Of a stretch of DNA of 64,000 bases, positions 10,865 through 23,384 are shown one piece after another; the first letter of the stretch is position 1; the number at the start of each line of letters is the position of its first letter. The DNA comes from Nicotiana tabacum (Eukaryota > Streptophyta > Magnoliopsida > Solanales > Solanaceae), in NCBI RefSeq assembly GCF_000715075.1, contig NC_134089.1, positions 106,895,157-106,959,156 of the forward strand, in the 5' to 3' direction. The translations under genes were made by a program, and so were the position numbers. The notes under the pieces were generated by a model. The model worked only from the letters and a program-made list of their open reading frames with translations. It was not told the origin of the DNA and made no database searches.

Positions 10865-13800
10865 TGTGAGCACGTGATTTTTGCCCTATGCGAAATACTC
10901 CTATAAAATCCCAAGAAAATAGATTCTGTTAATTATTTGCCATTTTAGGAATTTTTGTAGAATTTTATTTAATTGTTTGCATTTTGTGCACGTTTAAGTT
11001 TTGTTTAAATCATGAAAAATACCAAAAATATCACGCGTTGCATTCAGGATTTAATTTTACATTTTTAGATTAATTAATAAATTAATGTTTTACAAAAATG
11101 GAAAATCACAAAAATAACTTATTTTTTTTCATTCATTATTGTTTAATTTTGAATTTTGGGTCGTTTTTTTGTCATTTAATTAGTTGTGGTAATTATTATT
11201 TAGAGTTAATTAGTTTAATTTTGTAGGATAATCTAGTTTTGAGATTTTAATTTAAGCTTTTATTTTTATTTGGAAAAAGGAATTAAAAAAAATTTGAAAA
11301 TAAAAAGAAAATGAAAAGAAAAAGGGAGTTTTTAATAAAAAGACCCAATTTTGGGCCAGCCCACCAAATACCCGTCCAAAACCACCCAAATACCCTGCCC
11401 AAACCCAATATTAACCCGGTCCAGCCCCCTACCCATCCAAACGACCCCGTTTAATTTAAAACAAATCGGAGCGGTCGATGTTTTGTTGATCCAACGGATC
11501 TCAACTTTCCCACCCCTTTGTATATAACTATCCGAACGGACCCTACCCCCCTCAGAACCCCCCACATCTCATCCCTCTCAAACTCGTCTCTCTCAGAGAC
11601 GATGAACCCTAGCAGTCGCCCTTGAAATCCCACCGCCTGAGGGTGGCGACACCACCGCCAAACCACCTCAAAACAACACCATGGAACCATCACAGCCTCC
11701 CCTCTCATATTCTCCAAGTATTCTCCCTCGAATCCCCCTGGAGCTCTTCGAATCTTAAATCAAGGATTCGAACCCTAAAATCCTAAGACCTAAATCGGCG
11801 TGCCTTTTGAAGATTTGAAGTCGAAATTGGTTTTATTCATGTGTTTTCATTTGAGAACACATGATTAAAGCCCATTTCGGTCAAAATCGAAAGCTCGAGG
11901 TTTGAATTCAAGCTTAGGCCCGTCTAGTTTCTTTAGGTACTTCTTCAGTCTCTTTCATTTTTCTTGCATATTTCTTCTTGTTTTTCTGTTTTCTCTTTTC
12001 CTTTATTCGTTATGTGTTCATTTTTTTCTTTCGTTTGTTCTGTCTGCTTAATTAACCTAATGACGAATTCAGCTTATGTGTTGTTAATAGTTCATTTCCC
12101 CTTTTTCTTTTTGTTTTGGGATCATTTTAAAAGTTTTCTGGTCTTTCTTGTGGGAAATTCTGGCTAGCCCGTTAAAATATGGTCATTGACTAGGGCTCGA
12201 TTTGAATCACGAAATCAGAAAGCCCAAAAAGGGGGTTGAATTGGGTTATACAGGCCATAGCAATGTGATTGGGTCAATTTGACCCACATCTGGTCTGGTT
12301 TCATGGGTAAAAAGCAAGGGTTCAAAGGAGTGATTTGGGAATTCTAGGTAAAAGGAATCTCAGTAGCTGAAATAGGAAGCTTCCTAGAAGCTGTCATTGG
12401 GACTTATGTGAAAATTTGAATTTTACACTAAGGTTACTTGAGCAAAAACGAAAATTCCAAAAGGATTTAGGTGCAAAACTAAATGCATTTCTGCAGCCCT
12501 AAAGCCTTGCCTATAAAGGTACCTTTTCTTCAAGCTTAAGAGAAGGGAGGGCTAGAAAATCCAGAAATAGCACAAACGGTTAAAATTTTCAGAAAAAATC
12601 ATTGTTCCATTAAGTTTTTCTTCTGATTTAAAAGAGTTTCAATATCTGAAAAACTTCTGATTCATCCGGGGGTGAAATGGTTTGAATTGGATGCTTAGAA
12701 AGTTTGGGTTTTGAAGTTTGGTTGGTTATTCACTGCTGCACATCAGTTATTGCATGCAACTGGGTTCACTGATTGCTTCTTTTGTTGACTGCTGCTGCTG
12801 TTATTACTAATTCTTCACCCCTCTTTTTTGTCTTCTTTGTTCACTACCAGGTATTTCCTCAAACCATTGTCAACAAGTGACTAAGAACATGTATTTCGAG
12901 TTGAGGCCTGACTGAATGCAAGCTAATTTGAATTTCATTACATTCGTTTCCTCTATTTCTTTAATGTTTTGTAATAAGTCCTGAATTATACATGTTATCT
13001 TAGTTATCTCATGTCTTTAGCATGCTGCATAAATGAACTTGTGCTCTTTAAGAGTTTGGGATTGATTTTTGGATTCAAGCAAATTGTGCTAGTTCCTTAG
13101 ATTTTGTTACTGTTGGTATTGAAAAAGAGTTAATTGGGTTGAAGTTTCAGGTTGTGTTTGTAAGTTTAGCTTAGGTTTGAACTCAAGCATGAATATTTGT
13201 TGATTTCATTATCAGTGTAGTTAAAGTTGAGCATGCATTTTTAGTAGCTTTTGAAATTTCCTCACATTCCAGTTACTACGGAGTAATAAAGCTTATCATG
13301 TTGTTGTTGGGTGCTATTGGTATTTTTGTTGCTGGCAGGGACTTGATATTGAGTCCTGAACCTCAGCTGTGACTTTGGCAAGGTTTGGGTTTTCTTGAGC
13401 CTGGACCTTGAAGACATTAGCAAGGGAGGACGATATGCCCTTGCTACTCGGGCTTGTTTCTTGAGCCCAGTAGTTCGTTTGTTTGCTGCTGAATTTTTCT
13501 CACAACAGATTTGATCCAAAAATGCATAAAAGATAAAATCAGAAGCTCAGTTAGTTGATTTGTGCTTGATTAGCTTAAATTCAAAAGTTAAAAGGGTAAT
13601 TCAATTTCGTGTTTCATATAGCATTAGTTGATTTGCATTTAATTGGTTCTGCAAATTGTTAGGCTCTAAACGTTGGGCCTAATGTTGGCCCAGCTGATGA
13701 ATGCTTATTTTCTTGATTCAATTGCATGCCTCCATGTCACTTGGTGTTTATTATCTCACTAAATCTTGGGCTCATTTTGGGCCCAAGCCTGAAGAGGCCG

Positions 13801-14684
13801 GCAAAAAGGGATCGTATACTTTACGCCATTTGGGTCTGCTTTGTCGAACCCAGTCCTTTGGTTAGTTGTTGTAATTGAAGCGACCTCTCTTTAGATGATT
13901 GGTCATTCAGCGCAAGGTCCGTTAGTTGATAAGTAGGTTCGAACTTTGAGTCAAAAAATGATTAGAATTCCATTAAGCCTTCCTTAATTAATTAGGTTCT
14001 TAATTAGTCGATGTGTGTCGTGCGAAATAAAATCTCAAAATGCATGGCCCTCATTTATTTAATTTTAATCATTAGAAATCGAGGTGTGCCATTTAGTTGA
14101 ATTTTCCATGGCCCTCGCAAATTTGAAAGTGCGTAATTGCTTTTGGCGCGTTATTTTAATAATATTACCTTCCTAAACTCGGGTGTACATTTCATGTGAC
14201 CCAAATCCAAATTTTAACAACGTTGAATAAAATGTGTTTCGGATTGCGGGTGCATTTCATGTGGCGCGATCCAAAGACATGTTTTAAACGACGTTAAATC
14301 ATCTTTAAAATAATCAAAAGCGGTTAATAAGTTTAAATTGGCATCATAGGTTAAAACATGTATTAAAATCAGATAATAGGCCAATTATGATAGTTTAAGC
14401 GACCATGATAGAACCACGGAATCCGGGGGTGCCTAACACCTTCCCTCGGGTTAACAGAATTCCTTACTCAGAATTCCTGGTTCGCAGACTTCAAAAGGAA
14501 AGTCGAAATCTTCCTCGATTTGGGATTTAAAAATAAACCGGTGACTTGAGACATCAGAAAACAAACCATCCCAAGTGGCAACTCTGAACAAAAAATGAAT
14601 AAATAATCTCATTTCGAATAATGTCACTTAAAGTGGAAAAACTCCCTTGTACTACCTTCGGGTGTGTAAAAAGGAGGTGTGACA
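10865..14684 (+). mobile_element. Solo LTR, Tat-like Ty3/gypsy family, plus orientation
   Basis: It begins TGTGAGCACGTGATTTTTGCC and ends GGAGGTGTGACA, the TG...CA borders of Tat-type LTRs. The flanking 5-mers are GGTGC (10860-10864) and GGTAC (14685-14689), a target-site duplication with one mismatch. No primer site or Gag-Pol follows, so the internal region was removed by LTR-LTR recombination. Length is 3820 bp. The 3' part has the conserved phrase GGGTGCCTAACACCTTCCC (about 14427). It is inserted in the older minus-strand LTR on either side. Reading frames inside it have no domain and are not genes. Confidence 0.75.
12511..12518 (+). promoter_or_regulatory. Putative LTR TATA box
   Basis: CTATAAAG follows GC-balanced sequence and lies mid-LTR, where a U3/R boundary is expected. 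Supported by sequence and position only. Confidence 0.4.
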
Positions 14685-16015
14685 GGTACGAGAATGTACA
14701 CATGGTTAAAACATAATTATTTTACATTAAAAGGTATTAAGACGCAAGAAGCGCACATGATCCGTTTATTATTTAAGCATATCAATCCAAGTTTCGGGTA
14801 TGAACACATGGGCTAATAGCGTATTCAGAATATTTAATTATTTTATCTCTTTAATATTCAAGATATTTAATAATTGTATATTCTTATAATTTGGCTTAAT
14901 ATTTTTGGAGTTAATGTAAAATATTTATTTTACAAAAATAAAAAAATGAACCAGCTTTATAGCTTCATTAACTTTGAGTGTAGTTTTTTTAATCCCACCT
15001 ATTTGGTTTATTAATTTGAATCCATATAATCTAACTACTAATGACTTCTCAGTAGTGCAACATCATCAGCAATGTAAGAAAAATATTCAAACTAAAAAAA
15101 AATATTGATAATTTTTATTTAAAGCAAAAGGTGAATTAAAGCTTTGAAAGAAGACATGAAAAATTCCGTTAAGTTGATTCTGCAGACTTGCCTATTGTTA
15201 GAGCAAAGCCGAAATCATACCTTTATACTATATTAACAAAAATTTCTAGCGCACATAGAGGCCCGAGGAAGCAACGTAATAGAGTTTCTTAGAATGAAGT
15301 AAATAAAAGAAAACTTAAGGGATTCTTTAACTATTTTTCTTATGGTGAAATAAATAATATCTATGTCTCCAGGCACTGAATTAAAATGGCTAACATCACT
15401 CTAAAGCAATTCCGATAAATAATCTGACAAACTAATGAAATTATATTTACTAGAGGAAAGTCAATATATAAAGATAAGAAATAAGATTCTTATTGATCAA
15501 GTTTATGCAAATTATCTCAAGGGAAGCAACATCCAAATCCCAGAAAAAAAAGGTTACGCAAACTCAATCAACATGCCGCGGGGATTGAACGTGAAATTAT
15601 GGCAAAAGAATAGATTAGAACTAAAGATTAAAAGTTAAGAACAACTTTCAGATTATTCCGATTCATTAAATTCCAAACATACATATACATATATAAATAA
15701 TAAGAAGAAACCGACGCCATCTAAAATACAAAAGAAAGCAAAAGAATAACTGAATTTAAATAAACTAACATCATGCATCCAGTTATACATTATATCAAAC
15801 TAACCAAAGAGATTGAGTGTTACCTTTTGTAAGATTTCACAGCAAAAAAAATATTTACAATCTGCTGAGTTAAACCCGCAAATTTAAACCACGAAGGACA
15901 CTTCGATTTTCGACTCTAAATAGAGCAACTCTACTGAATAACTATCTCTTCAAGCCCACTTTTTACTCTAAAAGAAAACTGTTATTTTTCTCCTAATTGC
16001 TGAAAATTTTCATAA

Positions 16016-16017
<2 letters not shown>
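14685..16017 (-). other. Non-coding continuation of the old Tat LTR
   Basis: No reading frame with a family motif. This AT-rich stretch continues the minus-strand LTR interrupted at 10865-14684. Confidence 0.4.

Positions 16018-16062
<45 letters not shown>
16018..16062. repeat. (ATT)15 microsatellite
   Basis: 45 bp of uninterrupted ATT units inside the old minus-strand Tat LTR. A pyrimidine-rich plus strand follows up to 16240. Confidence 0.97.
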
Positions 16063-16243
16063 TTTCACGTTGTTTTCTTCTGTTCCTAGACCTCCCTCTT
16101 CAAAATCTTCCTCTCAATTTCATTCCTTCCTCTCCGTTCCTTTCTCTTTCTTTGTTACTCCCTTCTTTTTCTTTTTTTTTTTAATCTTTTTTCGTTCTCC
16201 CCCTTCTTTTCTTTTTTATAAGGAAAATTTGGTAGTTTGTTGT

Positions 16244-16262
16244 CCCCCCCCCCCCCCCCCCC
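16244..16262. repeat. Poly-C run (19 bases)
   Basis: Nineteen consecutive C on the plus strand (G19 on the minus strand), capable of G-quadruplex or i-motif formation. The exact length is error-prone in sequencing. Confidence 0.95.
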
Positions 16263-16804
16263 ATTTTGGAGTAGGGGAACGTGAGTTTGAAGTTGGGAGT
16301 TAGGAATTGCAGGGGTGAGGACGTGAAAGGTGGGGTGAGGGAGTTAGGCTAGAAAATGAGATTATGGGATTAGCAAATTAAACATCAGATTTTGAGATAA
16401 AGTTTACCATACTTTATCTCTTTGACGTTAAAGTTCCTCAAATGTTTTTTTGAAAGTTAAATTAAATTATAAAGATAAGAAGTTAACCAACATTTCTTAT
16501 AATATAGGAAAACTAAATATTTATATGTACTTTAAATAATACTAAGAAAAGATACCATAACTTACTCATTAAAATTCTAATTAAAAGAAATCATTTTTTT
16601 TGTAAATTGTTTTTCTTGTAAATAGAAATAAAATTTATACTTTAAGAAGGTGGATATTTTTGTAGTTTTTAATTTAATTTTTTTCCAAATAAAACCTATT
16701 AAGAGTAAGATTAAAAGTTTAAAATATCAATATTAGACCTAAAAGAAATATTTACACTTAAAATTGTTTCGAATTCAGGTGTGGTCAAAAATTAGTTGTT
16801 CACA

Positions 16805-17174
16805 GCATGCCCTTCTTTGCTTGGAAACATGAAGAGTTTTCAGGAAAAGAAAAATGAATAAGGTGACTGATTTTTAACCTCACCATTATTTAAAAAGAAA
16901 AAGAAGATAAAAGAAAAAGTTGTGACCGAGCCTTGTTTTTAGGCAGCCTACATATCCTGGGTTGTAAAAGAATCGGGTCACGTGTAGTTCAAGTGAAAGA
17001 AGAGTGATGGAGTATTCTTAGAGGGAGAGTTGCGTGAAGTTTCGTCGAGGTTTCGATCCGCGGTTCCTACTATTAAATAAAAATGCAAGGAAAATTACAT
17101 ACTCTTGAAATCTAAGAGTTACAAAATTCCTATCTAAATGCCATATGGAGTCTTGTCATGATTCTTGACTTCCC
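16805..17174 (-). other. 3' non-coding internal end of an old Tat element with polypurine tract
   Basis: The minus strand carries GGATATGTAGGCTGCC (complement of 16942-16957) next to a phrase about GGTCAC. The Ogre in this window has a near-identical motif at 44379 and 46192. The purine stretch GCAAAGAAGGGC directly precedes the LTR start at 16804. This is the usual layout just before the 3' LTR of Tat elements. The rest of that element has been displaced by the chromovirus LTR starting at 17175. Confidence 0.5.
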
Positions 17175-17864
17175 TGTCACGACCCCAAAACCGACCCGGT
17201 CGTGATGGCGCCTATCGTGAAACTAGACCAGCCAACTCATTTCCAAAATAATCCACATTTCATTTAAAACTTAAGTAAAATCATTTTTCAACAAAAATTC
17301 GATTAAGATATAAAGTCATAATTAAATAAAGCGAAAAATACAAGTCCAACCTCGGGTGTCACTAAGTCATGAGCAACGCTACAATAGCTCTAAAATAAGA
17401 CAAGACCAAAATAGTCTGGAAATAACAACAATGTACTAATAGGAAGATAGAGAAGGAGAAAAAGGGGAACTGCGATCGCCAGGCAGCTACCTCGCTATCT
17501 CTATGAAGTTCGCGACTGGAATAGTCAACAACCGCCTCCGTGCCCTGAGATACCTGGATCTGCACACAAGGTGTAGGGGGTAATATGAGTACACCAACTC
17601 AGTAAGTAACAAGTCCAAACTATGGACTAACAGGTAATAACGAACCAAACCTCAACAGGTAACACAATTAAACTGTACAGAAAAGTAGACTTGCAGTTCA
17701 AGTAAAAACTCAGCAGTAAATAAATACAATCTGAACAGTACGGAGTATAAAACTCAGGAATCTCTATGTACCAATGCACATATAGCATGAACAATATTCC
17801 GTGTACCTCCACTCACAAGTGCTCAACCACTCGGTACTGTTATGGCCATCCGACCTAGGGAAGA

Positions 17865-18070
17865 TCCATCTTGGAATATATACACATCACTGACCGTAGT
17901 CATCCAGTATCGAGGAAGGGCATTCCATCCCTATGGAGAAGATCCATCTCCAGGTATAAATACTTCGGACAAGATCCATGTACAGGGAAATCCATCCCTC
18001 AATAGTATCATCCGAGCTCATTGGGGGTGTATAGACTCCGGAGGGGCTCCTTTCAGCCCAAGTGCTATAA
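17865..18070 (-). repeat. Degenerate repeats in the chromovirus LTR
   Basis: Phrases around AAGATCCATCT, AGAAGATCCATCTCC, AAGATCCATGTAC and AAATCCATCC recur about every 30-60 bp. They are the minus-orientation counterpart of the GTAGATCCCC array in the plus-strand LTRs. Confidence 0.5.
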
Positions 18071-20295
18071 CAAGCCAATGAAGGCATAATCAATATTCCG
18101 CTGCGGCGTGTAGCCCGATCCCATACTGTCACTCAATATCAGGCTCTCGGCCTCACTCAGTCATCACTCTCCAATCTCACACACAGACTCAAAATATCAT
18201 GATACTAGCCCGAACGATGATATGATATGCCAAATAACAGTAATCGAGACTGAGGCATGGCATAATATGCATGAACAGGACTGAGTATAAAATATCAATG
18301 AAACTAATGATATGACAGCAAGAAACGACCTCTTCGTTTCAACAGTATCGGCGTAAAGCCTTAACATGATAATTAGGATGATTTGCATCTCATTAACTTA
18401 ATCACATAATCACAACATGGATATCAGCAAAAAAGAATCACTAAGCGGTGCCATGGAATGATCCAGACCACGATTCTCACGGTGCACGCCCACACGCCCG
18501 TCACTTGGCATTTGCGTCACCTCAATATTAATCATAGAACACATAGTTTGGTTCGGCCTCCAAATGCCCTAAATCTAACAAAAATCAGTATATTATCATC
18601 AATATATGCTAAAGGAATGAAACCCATACGAAAATCATCAAATTAGCTCAAAAATCCCGAAATTGGCCAAACCCGACCCCCGGGCCCACGCCTCGGAATT
18701 CTATAAAAATCATATCACTAGAATCCTTATCCTCCCACGAGTCCATACATACCAAGAGCATCAAAATCGGATCTTAAATGGCCCCTCGAATCTCCAATTT
18801 AAACTTTCCAATTTCAAGCCTTAATCCCTCAGTTTTAACCCTTAAATTCCACTAATTTCATTCCTAATTAGTTAAAAATCACCATAGAATAGAGTATTGA
18901 GTTCAAGAACCTTACCTCCAAGTGTTACCCCTTGAATCCCTCTTCAATTCCTCTCAAAAAGCCCCAAGTTCGAACACAGATGGTGAAAAAATGACCAAAT
19001 TTCACGAAGGCCTCTATTTATGCTTTCTGTCCAGCAAAACTGCACATGCGGTACCAATGTCTCATCTGCGGTCCGCACATGCGGACAAATCTCCGCTTCT
19101 GCAAATTTTCATTAACTAGCCAAACTCCGCTTCTACGATCGCCTAATCGCTGTTGATACCCAATTTTTCCCTGTATTTTTTTTAAATATGCAAAATACCT
19201 TCAAAATAGCCTATATATATGTATATGAGTATGTCCCAAGGTTCTATTATTTTTTCTTAATTTTTCAAAGATTTTTAAGTCAATTTACTACTTTGTTTCT
19301 TATCAAGAAAAACCCAATAATCGTCTCCAAAATTATTATTTTGGTGATTTATTTATTGGATTCTCATTATTATATTAAAATATAGCTAATATATATTTTA
19401 CACTTTTTTACAAATTTATTTGGTATTTTTAGGGATAAAATTGTATAATTGCAATATTAGCCAATTTTAGGTTTAAATCCGTCTCCTATTTATAAAATGA
19501 GATTTTATTTTTTTAAATTGATAATTTATATTATAAATCATTTTAGTGCTTTTAATTTATTTTCAGAAATTTGTTTATTATTGTTTTATAAATTAAAGGG
19601 AAAAAAGGGCTATTTAATTTATAGCACATTTGGCCTAATTAAATCCAATATCCAGCCCAATGCTTAATCAGATAACCGACCTAGGCCCCAATTAACCCTA
19701 CCCGACCCAAAACCATATTAAATCCTGATCGTTGATCTAAAAGATCGACGACCCTCATCCATTCTTACCATTTTAATTCCAAACGACCCCCTAATACCTC
19801 TCCCATTTCCTCACTCGTCTCTATCTCTCTATCTTTGGTTCTCTCTAGAACCTTCCCCCTTCCCTTCCTCTTCGATGAGTTCCTTTCATCTTCTCCGGCC
19901 ACCTTCTTACCTGAATCCATGGTGGTTTCACGACCCACCGGCCTCCTATGGCTCCTCATGTTTGGTTACTGAAGTTGCATGACTTGACCACGAAGAGCTG
20001 GGTCCAGACCTCTGTTGATCCAAGCTTTACGGTCATCTCCAGCCTGCTCCGGCAAGCCATGTCTGTTTCGAGCCTGGCCTCGGCTCCTCCTGCTTAGATC
20101 CAAGCCTTTCTCACCATTTGGGTTCCACTGAAAACCCTAGCTTTTGAGGGTTTTCTGATCTCTTTAAATGTGTTCCAGATCTATGCTTTCCCTAATCTTT
20201 AAAAGATTTTCTAATATTTTTTTAAAAAGTTATGCTTTCAAAACCGTTATTTTCCGATCTAGGGTTTTTAGATATCTATTTGATTTTCTTTTTTC

Positions 20296-20525
20296 TCTTG
20301 TGTGTTTCTTCTACTATGTTTCTTCTACTGTGTTCTTATTAAGCTTCTGCTACCACGTTCTTATCAGTTTCCTCTACCATGTTTTTTTAGTTTCTTTACG
20401 GTGTTCTGATTAGTTTTCTTCTACTATGTTTGTTATTAGTTTCTTCTACTATGTTTTTTTTTGAGATCTTCTACTGTGTTTCGCATGTTACTCTTCTACT
20501 ATGTTTCTCATGAGTTTCTGTTACT
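20296..20525 (+). repeat. TTCTACTATGTT minisatellite in Ogre LTR
   Basis: About nine copies of TTCTTCTACTATGTT or close variants (CTGTGTT, CTACCACGTT) occur at irregular 15-30-bp spacing. The same block recurs in the 3' LTR at about 47487-47725, so it is an ancestral part of the LTR. Confidence 0.7.
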
Positions 20526-21416
20526 GAAGGAACATGTTAAATGGCTTAGTTCCTTTCTGAAACCTCTGAACCTATTCCGACTTGATTACTTGTCCTCTCA
20601 TTCTGCACTCGATTGATGGTAGAAACCTTAGAATTTGGGGTTTCTTTTGAGTTTGGAAACCATTGGCTATGTGATTTGCTTGAAACTGGTTTTAAGAACC
20701 CCAACTCCTGTAGACCTATGTCGAGTCTCTGAACTGAGTTTTGAAATCTTTGTCTTTCATATGATTCTGACTTTTGCTAAACTCTTCTAAGGTCTTTTAC
20801 ACTGGACCTTTTGTATGCTATTTGATACTATCTGTCTTCTACACTGCTAACCTATGTGACTACCATGATCATGTAGTCTACTATCTACTTATTTTTTTTT
20901 GCAATTGCATGACACTTTCACTTTGTCCTAAATTCAGCCTCGCATGTCTGATACTGGTGTACTCTTTATATGTGTTGAACTTCCCTTCTAAAGGGCTTTA
21001 AAATTTTGATTAGTTTTAGACTTCCTTCTGTATAGGTTTGACTGATTTCTTTTCTTGTTTGCTGATTTCCATGTGACTCGATTTAAGTTAAAAGTTTTTC
21101 TTAGCTTTTCTGACCTGGTTCATTTATGGACCAATACTTACATAATCTCTGACCCCTTGATTTACTGCATACTGGGGGATCCTTACCGTATTTGTTTTAA
21201 CCGTGTATTTTAAAATCCTCCCCTTAATGAAAACCCCTATCTATTTACCCCTAATTGCCTACTTTGCACAAGATGTTTATTTGATTCATTTCCCTAAATA
21301 GATTTTACCATTTAAGTCTGAATTCCTTGATTAAAGGAAGTCTTGTATTGATTGATTTTAATTGATATTCAGTTCCTTAATTGTTTTCTTACCTTGTTTC
21401 TGCCTGTTCTTCACAC

Positions 21417-21424
21417 TATAAATA
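21417..21424 (+). promoter_or_regulatory. Putative Ogre 5' LTR TATA box
   Basis: CTATAAATAC lies in a pyrimidine-rich context followed by CTGCTCTTCA. It is identical in the 3' LTR (48611-48620), so it is conserved between LTRs and is the best candidate for the U3/R promoter. Confidence 0.5.
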
Positions 21425-22326
21425 CCTGCTCTTCATTGACACAAACATATCGATCACTCGTAGTCTTTCTGAACTTACACTTACACTCAAAAGTATTCTC
21501 TCTTGTTGCTTGTACTGTGGCCTGTTTACAAGACCTACTGCCTGCCTTTCTTTATTTGCTTATTTAAAAACTGGTATGTCCTGATTTAAGCTTTTTAGCA
21601 TCACAACAATGTGTTTATTTACTGCTTTTGTATCCCTGTCTGCTTACTACTTCTGTGTGTTTCAACACTACTGATCTCTTTTTGCCTGTTCTATTATGAA
21701 TCCCAAACCCCTGTCCCCTATGTGTTTAAGCTATGGTTTGAGGCATGGCATTACTATAAGTTATTTTCCATGAATCAAACTCGATCCCTTGGGATCCTAG
21801 CCTCTAAATAGTGTGTTCTGGCAGGTTTGAGAGTATGCTAGCATCCTCCATTGCTGAGCATGCTTGAAGCCTGTCCTGGCCTAAGCAATAGGCTCTTCAC
21901 AATTTCCCTACCCCCTGAACTCCCTATGTGTGTTTATTAGTAGCTGTTTCCCTCTCCTTTTCCCCTTTAGTAGTCTATTCTGCACTTGCACACTTTCTTA
22001 GTCTTTAAGTTCTGCCCCCTCTTGTGAACCATGCCTTGTGACCCTTTGAGCTCCCTCTAAACTTGGACACTTGAGGGCTGGCCCTTCCACACTGCACTTG
22101 TCCTAATCTGATTATACATTTGGGTGTGAGCATTACCCGGAGTTCCTTTGAGGCTCTTAGGGAACTTTGACACACTCAAATGGGAGAAAGGCTTTGGATC
22201 ATGATCCCTTGGAGTTGGTTTACCTCATATTTCAGACATGAAGTCTGAATCAGGATCACCTTTGGTTGTATCTTTATTTATATTTCTGATGTGTTTTTTA
22301 CTTTATTCCGGGCTGTAATAATTTGT

Positions 22327-22332
22327 AATAAA
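22327..22332 (+). terminator. Candidate polyadenylation signal in Ogre 5' LTR
   Basis: AATAAA within TTTGTAATAAACTCTTGG, downstream of the TATA box by about 900 bp. The 3' LTR has the same string at 49523-49528. Confidence 0.4.
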
Positions 22333-22382
22333 CTCTTGGGGATAGATAGTGAAAAGAGGGGGATGACTATGTATGCAAAGGG

Positions 22383-22462
22383 TAGATATCATGCCTATAG
22401 GTATTTCTGAATTCTGCATTCTCACATAGATATCATGCCTATAGGTATTTCCGAATTCCGCA
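22383..22462 (+). repeat. TAGATATCATGCCTATAGG repeat array, left part
   Basis: About two copies of a 45-50-bp unit containing TAGATATCATGCCTATAGG, then TATTTCTGAATTC. The nested Tekay-like element inserted exactly here. The array continues after it at 33243. Confidence 0.8.
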
Positions 22463-23144
22463 TGTGACGACCCGGCCGGTCGTCTTAAGAATTAATGCCC
22501 CGATCCCCCTATTCACTGCTTTCCCCAAGTTTAATTTAGCTAATTGGATTTGCCGAGGTGTTCGGTTTTGAGTTTCGGAGAGTTTTGGGACACTTAGTCC
22601 CTAAATGAGAGCTTAAGTGTTGGAAAGTTGACCGAAGTCAAAACAGTGGGGAGACAGCCTCGGAATGGAAATTCGACGGTTCCATTAGGTGATTTTGGGG
22701 TTAGGAGCGTGTTCGGAGTGTGTTGTAGAGGTCCGTAGCTAATTTAGGCTTGAAATACCGAAAGTTGAATTTTCGAAGTTTCCGGTTCAATAGTGAGATT
22801 TTGATCCGAGGGTAGGAATGGAATTCCGAAAGTTGCAATAGTTCCATCATGTCATTTGGGATGTGTGTGTAAAATTTCATGTCATTCGAACGTGGTTTTG
22901 TTAGGTTTTTGATTGAAAGCATATTTTGAGGAAAATTGGAGTTCTTTGGCTTAAATCTTTGATTAATTCGGGTTTCCGTAATTGTTTAAGGTGTTTTAAG
23001 GATTGGTACAAGTTTGAATAGGGTATTAGGTATTGTTGGTGCTTTTGGTTGAGGTCCCGAGGGCCTCGGGATGATTTCGGATGGTTGACGGAAGGATTTT
23101 GGAAGTTGGAAGATATCAATTTTTTTGCTGCTTCTAGTATTTTT

Positions 23145-23384
23145 GCATCTGCGGCTTGGGAACCGCAGATGCGGTACCGTAGGTGCGGCTAGGTAGACTG
23201 CAGAAGCGAGTTGGGCTGGCTCATCAGTTTTCGCAGATGCGGTGGGAATTCCGCCGAAGCGGATCTGCATCTGCGAGATAAGGACCGCAGGTGTGGAATA
23301 TTGGCTCCTTAATAAAAGCCACAAAAGCGGCATAAGTTCCGCAAAAGCGGGACTACAGATGCGGTCCCTTGACCGCAGATGCGG
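23145..23384. repeat. CCGCA-NN-TGCGG palindrome array in 5' LTR
   Basis: Several CCGCAGATGCGG or near copies (for example 23163-23174 and 23373-23384), with variants GCATCTGCGG, GCAGAAGCG, CCGCCGAAGCGG and CCGCAAAAGCGG, fill 240 bp. Each arm pair CCGCA/TGCGG is an inverted repeat, and the block is much richer in CpG than its surroundings. Confidence 0.85.

Larger units (their letters stand above)
10531..16804 (-). mobile_element. Old Tat-type LTR, minus orientation, split by a solo LTR
   Basis: Read on the minus strand, 10549-10700 resembles the 3' part of the neighbouring plus-strand Tat LTR: the GTGCCTTACACCTTCCCCTCGG and ACTCAG phrases, then GGAAAAACTC. Read from 16804 on the minus strand, the sequence begins TGTGAACAACTAATTTTTGACC. 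It is preceded by a purine tract (GCAAAGAAGGGC), as expected for an LTR start after a polypurine tract. The two parts are separated by the solo LTR 10865-14684. Joined length is about 2.45 kb. The interior carries the (ATT)15 and poly-C tracts. The 3' LTR end next to the Athila remnant is eroded. The family call is by recognition. Confidence 0.55.

Noticed and set aside
22986..23333. 115-residue minus-strand ORF and its twin at 30961-31317
   Set aside because: Both are antisense to the CCGCAGATGCGG arrays in the two LTRs; the similarity is LTR identity, not protein conservation.
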